Shown: piece after piece, positions 9,024 to 19,122 of the stretch | Numbering within the stretch: position 1 is the first letter of the stretch | How the letters are laid out: every line of letters starts with the position of its first letter | Assembly: GCA_029866155.1 (NCBI GenBank) | Contig: JARWZW010000060.1 | Span: forward strand, 1-64,000 | Length of the DNA stretch: 64,000 bases | Source of the DNA: Caulobacter sp. | GTDB taxonomy: Bacteria; Pseudomonadota; Alphaproteobacteria; Caulobacterales; Caulobacteraceae | Reading direction: 5' to 3' | Notes under the pieces: generated by a model | Told to the model about the DNA's origin: nothing | What the model saw: the letters and a program-made list of their open reading frames with translations, nothing else | The model's database searches: none | Program-made: the position numbers and the translations under genes

Positions 9024-10505
9024 CTAGCCTTCGTAGGAATCGGCCACCATGCGGTTCAGGAGACGGACGCCGTAGCCTGTCGCCCCCTCGGGAAGGGTCG
9101 GTACGGAGGACGGCTTCTTCCAGGCGGTCGAGGCGATGTCCAGATGGGCCCAGGGCAGACCGTTGACAAACCGCTGCAGAAAAAGGGCCGCCGTGATCGA
9201 GCCGCCCGGCCGCCCACCGGTGTTCTTCACATCGGCCGCCATGCTGTCGATCTGCTTTTCATAGGCTGCGGGAATCGGCATGCGCCACAGCGGCTCGCCC
9301 TCGGATTTGGCGGCCTTGAGCAAATTGTCGGACAGGGCGTCATTGTTGCTGAACAGGCCGGCATAGTCGTTGCCCAGGGCAATGATGATCGCTCCGGTCA
9401 GGGTCGCCAGATCCACCATGAACTGCGGCTTGAAACGCTCCTGGCAATACCAGAGCGCGTCGGCAAGAACGAGACGGCCTTCAGCGTCTGTGTTGATCAC
9501 CTCGATGGTCTGGCCCGACATGCTGGTGACAATGTCGCCAGGCCGCTGGGCGTTTCCGTCAGGCATGTTTTCGACCAGCCCCAGAATGCCGACCACATTG
9601 GCCTTTGCCTTGCGGCTGGCCAGGACATGCATCAGGCCGGCGACGGCGCCGGCGCCGCCCATATCCCATTTCATGTCTTCCATGCCGTCGGCCGGCTTGA
9701 TGGAAATGCCGCCGGTGTCGAAACAGACACCCTTGCCGACAAAGGCGATGGGCTGGGCGTCTCCGCCGCCCTTCCACTGGATGACGGCCAGCTGGCTTTC
9801 GCGAACACTGCCCTGTCCGACCCCCAGCAGCGACCCCATGCCAAGCCTGGCCATCTCGGCCTCGCCGAGGATCTCGACTTCAAGGCCCAGGGTTTCCAGG
9901 GCCTTGACCCGGCGGGCAAACTCTTCCGGATGCAGGATGTTGGCGGGCTCCGACACCAGATCGCGGGTGAAGAAGATGCCATCGCCAAGGGCCGCGAGCG
10001 GTGCGTAGGCGGCGGCGGCGGCATCGGGGTCGTCGACCGCGACCTGAACAGAGGCGACAGACGGCTTCTTGTCGGCCTTTTCCGTGGTCCGGTAGCGATC
10101 GAACCGATAGCTGGCCAGACGGCAACCGAAGGCAGCGCGGGCCGCTTCTTCAGCGCTGGCGCCCGGCATGGGCAGGGTCAGGGTGGCGGCGCCGCTGACC
10201 TTGACGGCCTGAAAGGCGTAGGCCCCGAACAGCTCGGCCGCTTCCGGACCAAATTCGTCCTTCGGCCCGGCCCCGACCAGGGTCACCCTGGCCCTGTCCA
10301 GACCGGCCGGAGCGATCAGTTCCAGGCTCTGGCCCCGGGCTCCGGTAAAGCGTCCCGTGGCGATCGCCCGGACCAGGGCGCCCGAGGCGGCCTGGTTGAG
10401 GTCTTCTGCGGCCGGGGACAGGAGGCCGCCATCGAAGGCGACCACAGCGACCGCGCCTTCGGACGGCGGCGCGGCCCGGTTCACCGGAACAAATTCAATA
10501 CGCAT
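9024..10505 (-). CDS. pepA: Leucyl (cytosol) aminopeptidase
   Basis: M17-family metallo-aminopeptidase, 493 residues. Metal- and substrate-binding landmarks are visible: VGKGVCFDTGGISIKPADGMEDMKWDMGGA and the signature NTDAEGRLVLADAL. The ATG at 10505 is preceded by AGGAGCG; the longer reading from 10544 has nothing comparable. It is divergent from lptF with about 145 bp between the starts, and is followed by holC. Confidence 0.96.
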   Translation of the reverse strand: MRIEFVPVNRAAPPSEGAVAVVAFDGGLLSPAAEDLNQAASGALVRAIATGRFTGARGQSLELIAPAGLDRARVTLVGAGPKDEFGPEAAELFGAYAFQAVKVSGAATLTLPMPGASAEEAARAAFGCRLASYRFDRYRTTEKADKKPSVASVQVAVDDPDAAAAAYAPLAALGDGIFFTRDLVSEPANILHPEEFARRVKALETLGLEVEILGEAEMARLGMGSLLGVGQGSVRESQLAVIQWKGGGDAQPIAFVGKGVCFDTGGISIKPADGMEDMKWDMGGAGAVAGLMHVLASRKAKANVVGILGLVENMPDGNAQRPGDIVTSMSGQTIEVINTDAEGRLVLADALWYCQERFKPQFMVDLATLTGAIIIALGNDYAGLFSNNDALSDNLLKAAKSEGEPLWRMPIPAAYEKQIDSMAADVKNTGGRPGGSITAALFLQRFVNGLPWAHLDIASTAWKKPSSVPTLPEGATGYGVRLLNRMVADSYEG

Positions 10506-10650
10506 GGTGCGCTCCTGCAAAAGTCTTCCGGCGGAATAGTCCAATGAGGCACGATGGGGAAGGCGCAGCGGTTGTGCAGACCCTCCGTCCGCCCTAGTAA
10601 CGATCGTTCAGGCCTCCGAATGCCCGGAGGCGCCCGACCTGTCTCGCTGC

Positions 10651-11802
10651 ATGCCCCTGATCGAACGCTACATTTTCCGGCAGTTGCTCTGGCCGACGCT
10701 GCTGGCGACTGCAGCCCTGGCGGCCGTCGGCCTGCTGAGCCAGAGCCTTGGCCAGCTCGATATCATCATCGAGCAGCGCCAGAGCGCCTGGACCTATCTG
10801 CAGATCATTGTCCTGGCCATGCCGCAACTGGCCAATCTGATCATTCCCATCGGGGTTCTGGTAGCGGCCCTGGTGGCCCTGAACAAGCTTCAGGGGGACC
10901 AGGAGTTGGTGGTTTGCTACGCGAGCGGCATGAGCCGCTGGCGGGTCATTTCTCCGGCCGTCAAGCTGGCGGTGCTGGCGGCCCTGACCTGCCTGGCGAT
11001 CAATCTCTGGGTTCAGCCCGCCGCCTATCGCGAATATCGGAAACTGATCTTCCAGGCCAAGACAGACCTGGCCGCCATGCTGGTCGTCGAAGGTCAGTTT
11101 ACCGATCCCGCGCCCAGACTTACGGTCTATGGCCAGACCGTCGATCCGGATGGCGCCATCCACAACCTGTTCATTCACCAGATGGCCGAGGATGGCCAGT
11201 CGACCACCTATACCGCCAAGACCGGGCGGGTGGTCTGGAAGAACGACGCGCCTCTCCTGGTGATGAACAAGGGGTCGACCCAGGAATTTTCCGATCGCGG
11301 GGTCCTGAACTACCTGTCGTTCGAGGAATACACCCTCGATCTGCGTCCCTACCTGAACACCCGCGAATCCATTCGGTACAAAGCCTCGGACCGCTATCTC
11401 CACGAGCTCTTCTTTCCAGACCTTCGCCTGGACTATGAACGCAAGAACCAGCTCCGGATGGTGGCTGAGGGCCATTCCAGACTGGCCTCGCCTCTCTATG
11501 CCATAGGGTTCATGGCCATGGCCCTGGCCGCAGTGATCGGGGCCGGGTTCAGCCGCATGGGTTATGCGAGACGGATCGCCCTGGTAGGCGCCGCTGCGGG
11601 CCTGGTCCGGATCATAGGATTTGCCGTCCAGGCCGCCTGTGATGACAGCATCGCCCTGAACATCTTCCAGTATGTCATCCCGCTGGCGGCGGCATTCTGG
11701 GGTTTTGAACAGATTTTCCGGCCGGTTGAAGCCAGAAGCGGATGGCGGGCCCTGTTGCCCTTTGTTCCTGCCGCCCGGCCAACCGTGGGAGTCGCTGCAT
11801 GA
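10651..11802 (+). CDS. lptF: LPS export ABC transporter permease LptF
   Basis: YjgP/YjgQ-family inner-membrane protein that, with LptG and the LptB ATPase, pulls lipopolysaccharide out of the membrane. The 383 residues show the family plan: N-terminal membrane segments (YIFRQLLWPTLLATAALAAVGLLSQ, then two more), a periplasmic jellyroll region around residues 130-260, and C-terminal membrane segments. First gene of a plus-strand operon; its stop overlaps the lptG start (ATGA). Confidence 0.95.
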   Translation: MPLIERYIFRQLLWPTLLATAALAAVGLLSQSLGQLDIIIEQRQSAWTYLQIIVLAMPQLANLIIPIGVLVAALVALNKLQGDQELVVCYASGMSRWRVISPAVKLAVLAALTCLAINLWVQPAAYREYRKLIFQAKTDLAAMLVVEGQFTDPAPRLTVYGQTVDPDGAIHNLFIHQMAEDGQSTTYTAKTGRVVWKNDAPLLVMNKGSTQEFSDRGVLNYLSFEEYTLDLRPYLNTRESIRYKASDRYLHELFFPDLRLDYERKNQLRMVAEGHSRLASPLYAIGFMAMALAAVIGAGFSRMGYARRIALVGAAAGLVRIIGFAVQAACDDSIALNIFQYVIPLAAAFWGFEQIFRPVEARSGWRALLPFVPAARPTVGVAA

Positions 11803-12905
11803 GACTGCTGCCCGGCCGCCTGGAAATCTATGTTCTGAATCGCACCCTGGTTTCGGTAGCAGGCGCCCTGGCGGTGATAGCAGCCGTCATTCTGCTGATT
11901 GATTTCGTGGATGTGTCCCGCACCGTAGGCGGGCGGGCCGATACCGGCTTTGTCAGCCTGCTCTGGCTGACCCTGCTCAAGGCGCCATCGACCATCCTGA
12001 CCCTGCTGCCATTCGCCTTCCTGTTCGGGACCCTGGCGGCGTTTGTCGCCCTGAACCGCCGCAGCGAACTGATCGCCATGCGCGCAGCCGGGGTTTCGGC
12101 CTGGCGCTTCATCCTGCCAGCGGCGGCTGCGGCTTTCGTCGTGGGGGCTCTGACCGTGTCCGTCCTGAATCCGGTAGCCGCGTGGATGAATGTCAGGTTT
12201 GAACAGGCCCGGACCTCGGTGCTGGACGACTATCTGGCCTCAGCCCCCAAGGAAACCTGGCTGAGACAAACCGACGAGCGGTCCCAGGTTGTCATCCGCG
12301 CACAGGCCCATGACGAGGTCGACGGAACCGTCCGACTGAAGGTCGTGTCGATGTTCATCTACCGGGTATCCGAGGATGGCGGCCTGGATTTCTCTCGCCG
12401 TGTCGAAGCGGCCGAGGCCCGGCTAATGCCCGGATACTGGCGTCTGACCGGCGTTCGCGAGGCGACACCAGGAGCCGGATCGGTTCGTTCCGACAGCCTT
12501 ACGATTCCCTCGACCCTGGATGACCAAGCCGCAATCGAGCGCTTCACAACGCCGGAGTCGATTGCCTTCTGGCGCCTGCCGGCCACCATCGCCGGGACCG
12601 AGAAGGCCGGTTTCTCCGCCCTGCCCTATCGCCTGCGCCTGCAGCAACTTCTGGCGACTCCCCTGCTCTATTCGGCCATGTCAGTTCTGGCGGCGGCCTT
12701 TTCACTGAGGCTTATGAGGCTCGGCGGTTTGCCGGCCCTGGCCGGGTCCGGTGTCATCCTTGGCTTCGTGTTCTTCTTCTTCAACCAGATGTGCCTGGCG
12801 CTCGGGAAGGCGGAGATCATCCCGGCTGCCCTGGCGGCCTGGGCGCCCCCGTTACTCGCGATGTTATCGGGACTGACGCTGCTTTGCTATACGGAGGACG
12901 GGTGA
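11799..12905 (+). CDS. lptG: LPS export ABC transporter permease LptG
   Basis: Partner of LptF, 368 residues, with the same arrangement of membrane segments around a periplasmic domain. The ATG at 11799 overlaps the lptF stop by four bases and gives the family's short N-terminus (MRLLPGRLEIYVLNRTL); the in-frame ATG at 11742 would lie deep inside lptF. Followed 38 bp later by the chosen lptD start. Confidence 0.95.
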   Translation: MRLLPGRLEIYVLNRTLVSVAGALAVIAAVILLIDFVDVSRTVGGRADTGFVSLLWLTLLKAPSTILTLLPFAFLFGTLAAFVALNRRSELIAMRAAGVSAWRFILPAAAAAFVVGALTVSVLNPVAAWMNVRFEQARTSVLDDYLASAPKETWLRQTDERSQVVIRAQAHDEVDGTVRLKVVSMFIYRVSEDGGLDFSRRVEAAEARLMPGYWRLTGVREATPGAGSVRSDSLTIPSTLDDQAAIERFTTPESIAFWRLPATIAGTEKAGFSALPYRLRLQQLLATPLLYSAMSVLAAAFSLRLMRLGGLPALAGSGVILGFVFFFFNQMCLALGKAEIIPAALAAWAPPLLAMLSGLTLLCYTEDG

Positions 12906-12943
12906 CTCGCTGGCCCATCCGGTCAGCGAGATCCAGAACGGAT

Positions 12944-15256
12944 ATGTCGATGCCGAACCTTCGTCGAAAGATCCGCGAGGCATTGCTCGCCCGGCTGCTG
13001 GCCGGGGCGGCCCTGTCCGTCTGCGCCTTCAGCGCGACCCAGGCCCAGGTGGTCTCAGACCCTGTCGTGACGACCGCACAGAGCGGCGATGCCGTCGGCT
13101 CCCAGATCGTTCAGGACCCGCCGATCGACAACAGTGACGGCCTGGGCGCCGACGGCTATTATCTGGAAGCGGACGTTCTGATCCAGGACGACAGGGCCAA
13201 GACCCTGACCGCCGAAGGCGACGTGGAAATTCGTCACCAGGGCAGGACCCTGCGCGCCAACCGGCTGATCTATGATCAGGCGGCTGGCGTGGTCAGCGCC
13301 AGTGGCTCGGTGGTGATCATCGAACCTGACGGTGCGACAGCCTTTGCAGAGTCCGTGGTCCTGGATGACCGGCTTGCAGCCGGGGTTGCCAAGGGTTTTT
13401 CCCTGCGGCTCAAGGACAATATCAAGATCGCCGCAGACACGGTGGTTCGCCGGGACGCCAACACGGCGGAACTCAACCAGGCCATCTACACGCCGTGCCT
13501 GCTCTGCGAGACTGATAAGGAAAAGCCTCCGACCTGGTCGATCCGGGCGGAAAAGGTCATTCAGGACCAGAACAATCAGACGATCTACTACCAGAACGCA
13601 GTAATCGAGATGTTCGGGCTGCCCGTCTTTTACACACCGGTCTTCTGGCATGCGGATCCCAACGCCCCGAGGATGTCCGGCCTGCTGCCGCCCAAAGCCG
13701 TAGCTTCCCAACGCCGCGGCCTGTCCTACGAACAGCCCTACTACTGGGCCATTTCTCCATCCCGCGACCTGTTACTCAGTCCGCAGATCAATACCAAGGT
13801 CAGCCCCTTCCTGAACCTGCAGTATCGCCAGAGATTCTACAGCGGCCAGATCACCGCCCGGCTCGGCTATACCTACGAACGCGATCTGGACGGCGACGGC
13901 GAGCGGATCGGCGATCTGACCAGCCGCAGCTACGTCCTGGCCGATGGCGCCTTCGACATCGACAGTCACTGGAAGTGGGGTTTTTCGGCCGAACGGGCCA
14001 GCGATGACCTGATCTTCGACAAGTATGATGTGGACGATGTGGCTCGTCAGCGTGGCCTGATCGCCTCCGACAATCGCCGCCTCACTTCACAGCTTTTCAC
14101 GACGCGCCAGGACAATCTGTCCTGGTTCTCCATCAACGCCATCAGCATCCAGGGGCTGAGGCCGACCGACAATGACCGGTCCTTCCCAACCATCGCCCCC
14201 CTGATAGAGGCGCGCTGGGAAGCGCCGGCGCCGGTCATGGGTGGTCGCCTTCGCGTCCTGGGCGACGCTGTGGTCCTGACCCGAGACCAGTCGCAGTTTG
14301 TCGCCACACAGCCAGGCGCCGACAGCCGCCGAGCGACTGCCCAGGCCGACTGGCGAACCAATCTGACCTTCACCAGTGGCCTTCGCCTCTCGCCGTTCCT
14401 GCTGGCAAGGGCCGACTATTACAACATCGACGACTACCCGGCCGCAGGCGACAACAGCAGTATCGGTCGCGCCCTCGGCGTGATGGGGGCAGACCTCTCC
14501 TATCCTCTGTTCCGACGAGATGGCGACCGCACGATCATCCTGGAGCCCCTGGCCCAACTGGCCCTGTCGCCCGAGAGTGATGCCGACCCGAGAATCCCCA
14601 ACGAAGACAGCCTGGTTCTCGAGTTCGACGAAACAAACCTGTTGCGCGCCAACAAGTCTCCGGGCTTCGACCTGTTCGAGGGGGGCCTACGACTCAATGC
14701 CGGTATGCGCGGGACCGTCAGTTTCGATGATGGCCGGGCCCTAAGCCTGCTGGTCGGCCGAAGCTTCCGTGATCAACGCGATACCGCCCTGCCTGCGCGA
14801 AGCGGGCTCCAGGCGAAGGCGTCCGACTGGATCGTCGCCACGGACGCCAAGGCAACCAAAGGCCTCGAACTTTATGGCCGGGCCCGTTTCGACGGAGATA
14901 CAGGCGATTTGCGGCGACTTGAGGTTGGCGCGGATATGACCTTCGAGCGCGGCGCCGGTTACCTGCGGTATCTGCACGACAACCAGGACATCACCGGGGT
15001 CGAGCGCCAGGACATTGATTTCTCGGGGGATGTTTTCGTAACCAGGCGGATCGGGGTCACCATGGCCGGTATCTGGGACATCGAAAACGATGTCTGGCGC
15101 AGGCAAGAACTCGGGGTCTTCTACCGAGACGACTGCCTGGACGCGGCGGTGGTCTGGGTTCACGAAGAAACCTTCAATCGCACCCTGGGACCGTCCGACG
15201 CAGTGGTGCTGCGCCTAACGCTCGCCACATTGGGCGATAAAGGCTACAGGCGGTAA
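12944..15256 (+). CDS. lptD: LPS-assembly outer membrane protein LptD
   Basis: Outer-membrane beta-barrel that inserts lipopolysaccharide into the outer leaflet. 770 residues from the ATG at 12944: a signal peptide (LLAGAALSVCAFSATQAQ), an OstA/LptA-like beta-jellyroll (YYLEADVLIQDDRAKTLTAEGDVEIRHQGR, residues ~70-200) and a large barrel domain with many aromatic-ended strands. The PCLLC cysteine pair after the jellyroll is a usual spot for LptD disulphides. An in-frame GTG at 12902 is an alternative start but would put 14 extra residues before the signal peptide. It lies downstream of lptFG. Confidence 0.94.
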   Translation: MSMPNLRRKIREALLARLLAGAALSVCAFSATQAQVVSDPVVTTAQSGDAVGSQIVQDPPIDNSDGLGADGYYLEADVLIQDDRAKTLTAEGDVEIRHQGRTLRANRLIYDQAAGVVSASGSVVIIEPDGATAFAESVVLDDRLAAGVAKGFSLRLKDNIKIAADTVVRRDANTAELNQAIYTPCLLCETDKEKPPTWSIRAEKVIQDQNNQTIYYQNAVIEMFGLPVFYTPVFWHADPNAPRMSGLLPPKAVASQRRGLSYEQPYYWAISPSRDLLLSPQINTKVSPFLNLQYRQRFYSGQITARLGYTYERDLDGDGERIGDLTSRSYVLADGAFDIDSHWKWGFSAERASDDLIFDKYDVDDVARQRGLIASDNRRLTSQLFTTRQDNLSWFSINAISIQGLRPTDNDRSFPTIAPLIEARWEAPAPVMGGRLRVLGDAVVLTRDQSQFVATQPGADSRRATAQADWRTNLTFTSGLRLSPFLLARADYYNIDDYPAAGDNSSIGRALGVMGADLSYPLFRRDGDRTIILEPLAQLALSPESDADPRIPNEDSLVLEFDETNLLRANKSPGFDLFEGGLRLNAGMRGTVSFDDGRALSLLVGRSFRDQRDTALPARSGLQAKASDWIVATDAKATKGLELYGRARFDGDTGDLRRLEVGADMTFERGAGYLRYLHDNQDITGVERQDIDFSGDVFVTRRIGVTMAGIWDIENDVWRRQELGVFYRDDCLDAAVVWVHEETFNRTLGPSDAVVLRLTLATLGDKGYRR

Positions 15257-15311
15257 CGATTGACGCGGATCGTGACGCGCGACCGTCAACACAGAATATG
15301 GGAATAGCAGA

Positions 15312-16631
15312 TTGCGGCTAGCGGCAGGAATTACGGGCAAGGTTCTGGCGACAGCCTCGGTGCTGGCCATGGTCATGGCTGGCGCATCGCCGGCTGTATG
15401 GGCGCAGTCCGGCGCCCCGATCGAACCGCAGATCGCCGAGAGCGTCTCGGCTGTCATCAATGACGACATCATCTCCAGTTACGATCTCGTCCAGCGGATG
15501 AAGCTGTTGATCCTGACGTCCGGCATGCAGCCGACGCAGGAAAACCTGCCCCAGATCCAGCAGGAAGCCCTCCGATCCCTGGTGGAGGAGCGCCTGCAGA
15601 TTCAGGAGCTCCGCAGGGTCGAAAAGGAAAACAAGACCAGCATCATCGCGACCGAAAAGGAAGTCGACGAGCAGATCGCCGACGTCGTCCAGAACGAATA
15701 CAAGGTCACGCCTGAGCAGTTCTACGCCCAGCTGGAGCAGCAGAATGTCGGTCGCCAAACCTATCGCGACCAGGTCCGGGCCGAAATGAGCTGGCAGCAG
15801 TACATGCATGGCCGCTACGGTTCCCGTTTGCGCATCGGTGAGGACCAGGTGAAGGCGGCCATGCAGCGAATGTCCGACGCCGCCGCCAAGCCCCAGTTCG
15901 AGATCAGCGAGATCTACATCGACGCCAACCGGGTTGGCGGCATTCAGATTGCGGTCCAGGGCGCCCAGCAACTGATTGAGCAGATGAAACAGGGCGCGCC
16001 CTTCCCGGCCGTCGCTCGTCAGTTCTCCGCCTCGTCCACCGCTGCCTCCGGCGGGGACGCGGGCTGGATCTCGCCCGGCGAGTTCCCCCCGCAGGTCGAC
16101 GCCGTGCTGGCCGATCTTCGCCCGGGACAGCTGTCGCCCCCCATCGCGACCGATGACGGGGTCTATGTCATCTATCTGCGAGACAAGCGGGCCGGTGGCG
16201 GTACAAGTCTCGTGACGCTGAAACAGGCCGCCGTCATTGTTCCCGCGGAGGCCGATGAAACGACCGTTGCGGCCGCCACCCGCTCATTGGAACAGGTTCG
16301 CGCCCTGTCGCCAACCTGCGCCGATCTCGAAGCCAAGGCCGGTACAGTCTCCGGCGTCCTGGCCGGAGACCTGGGCGAGGCGGAGGTTTCGGGCCTGGCC
16401 CCGGGCTTCGCCGAGGCAGCCGCCAGCACGGCGGAAAACACCCTGTCGGCCAGCCCGATCCGCACCCAGGGCGGGGTCCACCTCGTCATGGTCTGCGGTC
16501 GCCGCAGCAGCGGCGGCCCCCAGATGACCTCCAAACAGGTTGAAAACCGCCTCTATGGCCAGCAGCTGACCTTGATCGCCAAGCGGGTGATGCGCGACCT
16601 GCGGACGACGGCGACCATCGAACTGCGTTGA
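15312..16631 (+). CDS. surA: Periplasmic chaperone/peptidyl-prolyl isomerase SurA
   Basis: Outer-membrane-protein chaperone, 439 residues with a TTG start at 15312 that gives a clean signal peptide ending in a WAQ-type site (SPAVWAQ). The SurA N-domain follows (AESVSAVINDDIISSYDLVQRMKLL), then one parvulin domain around residues 195-295 (FEISEIYI, FPAVARQFSASSTAASGGDAGWISPGE). The C-terminal part has a second, degenerate parvulin-like stretch. It sits between lptD, one of its clients, and pdxA. Confidence 0.92.
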   Translation: MRLAAGITGKVLATASVLAMVMAGASPAVWAQSGAPIEPQIAESVSAVINDDIISSYDLVQRMKLLILTSGMQPTQENLPQIQQEALRSLVEERLQIQELRRVEKENKTSIIATEKEVDEQIADVVQNEYKVTPEQFYAQLEQQNVGRQTYRDQVRAEMSWQQYMHGRYGSRLRIGEDQVKAAMQRMSDAAAKPQFEISEIYIDANRVGGIQIAVQGAQQLIEQMKQGAPFPAVARQFSASSTAASGGDAGWISPGEFPPQVDAVLADLRPGQLSPPIATDDGVYVIYLRDKRAGGGTSLVTLKQAAVIVPAEADETTVAAATRSLEQVRALSPTCADLEAKAGTVSGVLAGDLGEAEVSGLAPGFAEAAASTAENTLSASPIRTQGGVHLVMVCGRRSSGGPQMTSKQVENRLYGQQLTLIAKRVMRDLRTTATIELR

Positions 16632-17638
16632 ACCGGCTCCCTCTCGCCCTGACCCTGGGCGATCCGGCAGGAATCGGACCCGAGATTGTTGGCAAGGCCT
16701 GGCGCGCCAGGACGGCCGGTGACCCCGGGTTCTTTGTCCTCGGCGACGCCGAAGTGATCCGATCAGCCGCCGGTTCAGGGATCCTGCCCGTGGCCGTCAT
16801 CAGTCACCCGTCGCAGGCCATGGACCTCTTCGACCAGGCCCTGCCGGTGCTGCACCAGCCCTTGATCAGACCACCGGTTCCCGGGGCGCCCGATCCGGCC
16901 CACGCTTCCGCCATCCTCGGCTGGATAGAGCAGGCCGTCGCCCTGACCCTGGCAGGCGAGGCGTCCGGCATCGTCACCGCGCCCATCGCCAAGGCGTCGC
17001 TCTATGCGGCCGGATTTCCCCATCCCGGCCATACCGAGTTTCTGGCCGCCCTCACGGCGGAGGTTTCCTGCACCGGCCCGAGGGGACCGGTGATGATGCT
17101 GGCCACCGAGGGCCTACGGGTCTGCCTCGCCACCATTCACATGCCGCTGTCCCGGGTCTCGGAAGCCTTGAACCTTGAAGGACTGATCCGTAGCGGTGAG
17201 ATAATCGTCCATGCCCTGAGACGTGATTTCGGGATAGCTTCTCCGCGCCTGGCTGTAGCCGGTCTCAATCCCCATGCCGGCGAGGGCGGAACCATCGGAC
17301 GCGAAGAAATCGACATCATCGTCCCGGCTGTTGCAGCCCTGGCCGGCCGGGGGCTGGACGTCATCGGTCCCGTTCCTGCCGACAGCCTGTTTCATCCCAC
17401 CGCGCGGGAGCGGTACGATGCCGTGCTGTGCATGTATCACGACCAGGGACTCATACCTCTGAAAATGCTGGACTTCTGGGGAGGCGTAAACATCACGCTT
17501 GGCTTGCCGGTGGTCCGGACATCGCCAGATCACGGCACCGGGTTCGACATTGCGGGGCGCGGCGTCGCCCGGCCCGACAGCCTGATCCAGGCTCTGCGCA
17601 TGGCGGCCAAAATCGCTGAGCGGCGGACGGGGAAATGA
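16628..17638 (+). CDS. pdxA: 4-hydroxythreonine-4-phosphate dehydrogenase
   Basis: NAD-dependent oxidative decarboxylase of the DXP-dependent pyridoxal phosphate pathway, 336 residues. LTLGDPAGIGPEI opens the protein; the metal-binding histidines are in PHPGHTEFLA, LNPHAGEGG and MYHDQGLIP. The start is a TTG at 16628 overlapping the surA stop (TTGA), and its own stop overlaps the rsmA start. Confidence 0.95.
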   Translation: MNRLPLALTLGDPAGIGPEIVGKAWRARTAGDPGFFVLGDAEVIRSAAGSGILPVAVISHPSQAMDLFDQALPVLHQPLIRPPVPGAPDPAHASAILGWIEQAVALTLAGEASGIVTAPIAKASLYAAGFPHPGHTEFLAALTAEVSCTGPRGPVMMLATEGLRVCLATIHMPLSRVSEALNLEGLIRSGEIIVHALRRDFGIASPRLAVAGLNPHAGEGGTIGREEIDIIVPAVAALAGRGLDVIGPVPADSLFHPTARERYDAVLCMYHDQGLIPLKMLDFWGGVNITLGLPVVRTSPDHGTGFDIAGRGVARPDSLIQALRMAAKIAERRTGK

Positions 17639-18474
17639 CGCCTCCCATATCTCTGGAAACCTTGCCCCCCCTGAGGGAGAGCCTGACGGAGCATGGCCTG
17701 CTGGCTCGCAAAAGCTTCGGCCAGCATTTCCTCCTTGATCTCAACATCACGCGAAAGATCGCCAGACTGGCCGGTCCGCTCGAGGGCCAGACCGTCATCG
17801 AGGTGGGACCAGGCCCTGGCGGCCTGACCCGCGCCTTGCTCGAGGCTGGCGCTCGTGTGATCGCCATTGAAAAGGACCCGCGGTTCCTACCGCTATTGCA
17901 GGACCTGGCCGAGGCTGCAGACGGGGCCCTGACCCTCGTGGAAGGCGACGCGCTCAGGGTCGACGAAGCCGCCCTTGCTGGCGGACCGGCCCATGTGGTG
18001 TCGAATCTTCCGTACAATGTCGGGACGCCGCTGCTCATTCATTGGCTGACCGGCTCCTGGCGCCCACTCTCCATGAGCCTGATGTTTCAGAAGGAGGTGG
18101 CGGACCGGATCGCCGCTGCGCCCGGCTCCGACGCCTATGGACGACTGGCGGTGATAAGCCAGGCAGTCTGTCGGGCCCAGGTGGTGATGGATCTGCCGGC
18201 CAGGGCCTTCACCCCGCCGCCCAAGGTGGCTTCCGCAGTTGTCAGGCTGGACCCTTTGCCAGAGCCGCCGGCGCCGGCCCTTGTCTCCGCCCTGGAGCGG
18301 ATCACGGCTGCCGCCTTCGGACAGAGGCGCAAGATGTTACGGTCCAGCCTCAAGACACTGGGCGGCGCCGGGCTCTGCGAAGCGGGGGGGATCAGCCCGG
18401 ACGTCAGGGCTGAGACAGTGGACATAGCCGGTTTTCTGGCCCTGGCCGGAGCCCTGGCCGATCAACCGGCCTGA
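17635..18474 (+). CDS. rsmA: 16S rRNA dimethyladenosine transferase
   Basis: KsgA methylase that dimethylates the two adjacent adenosines in the 3' hairpin of 16S rRNA. 279 residues with FGQHFLLD, the SAM loop VGPGPGGLTRALLEAG and the catalytic NLPYN motif in SNLPYNVGTPL. ATG start overlaps the pdxA stop. Last gene of the lpt-surA-pdxA-rsmA operon; only three bases separate its stop from that of the convergent gmk. Confidence 0.97.
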   Translation: MTPPISLETLPPLRESLTEHGLLARKSFGQHFLLDLNITRKIARLAGPLEGQTVIEVGPGPGGLTRALLEAGARVIAIEKDPRFLPLLQDLAEAADGALTLVEGDALRVDEAALAGGPAHVVSNLPYNVGTPLLIHWLTGSWRPLSMSLMFQKEVADRIAAAPGSDAYGRLAVISQAVCRAQVVMDLPARAFTPPPKVASAVVRLDPLPEPPAPALVSALERITAAAFGQRRKMLRSSLKTLGGAGLCEAGGISPDVRAETVDIAGFLALAGALADQPA

Positions 18475-18477
18475 GGG

Positions 18478-19122
18478 TTAGTCCAGGGACTCCCCGATCA
18501 GTTCTTCCACGAAGGGTCCAAGCCACAGGTTTCGACTGCGCCGCATCCGTTCCGCATGGAAGATATGGGCCAGGTCCGAATAGGCCCGGTCGAAATCCTC
18601 ATTGAGGACCACATAATCAAAAGCCTGCCATTGGCTGACCTCGTCCTTGGCCCGGGCAATCCTCTGGACAATGACCGCTTCGCTGTCCTGAGAACGGGCG
18701 TGCAGGCGACGGCTCATCTCGGCGAGGGAGGGGGGCAGAATGTAGACCAGAACCGAGTCTTCCGGCGCGCGCTTTTGGACCGCCATGGCCCCCTGGAAGT
18801 CGATATCGAACAGGACGCTTTCGCCACGGTCCAGGGCGTCGAGAATGGGTTCAGCCGGGCTGCCATAGAAGTTGCCATAGACCTCGGCCCATTCCAGGAA
18901 AGCGTCGTCAGCGACCATGGATTGAAAGCGCTGGCGGTCGACAAAGTGGTAGTCCCGGGCCTCATGTTCGCCCGGCCGAGGAGAGCGGGTCGTGGCGGAG
19001 ATCGACAGGTGCAGATCGGGATGGTCGGCGACAAGGCGCCGGGTCAGGGAGGTCTTGCCAACACCGGAAGGGGCGACCACCATCATCAGCAGGCCCCGGG
19101 TACGACGGGGATCACTCGACAT
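18478..19122 (-). CDS. gmk: Guanylate kinase
   Basis: Phosphorylates GMP to GDP. 214 residues with the P-loop APSGVGKTSL, the GMP-binding ATTRSPRPGEHEARDYHFV segment, and IDFQGAMAV with the Walker B-like aspartate. It overlaps the 3' end of the YicC gene by 11 bases, and ends the minus-strand fab-mltG-yicC run. Confidence 0.96.
   Translation of the reverse strand: MSSDPRRTRGLLMMVVAPSGVGKTSLTRRLVADHPDLHLSISATTRSPRPGEHEARDYHFVDRQRFQSMVADDAFLEWAEVYGNFYGSPAEPILDALDRGESVLFDIDFQGAMAVQKRAPEDSVLVYILPPSLAEMSRRLHARSQDSEAVIVQRIARAKDEVSQWQAFDYVVLNEDFDRAYSDLAHIFHAERMRRSRNLWLGPFVEELIGESLD

Noticed and set aside
8991-10547. 518-codon plus-strand frame
   Set aside because: Antisense shadow of pepA; the product is low in recognisable motifs and pepA is unmistakable.
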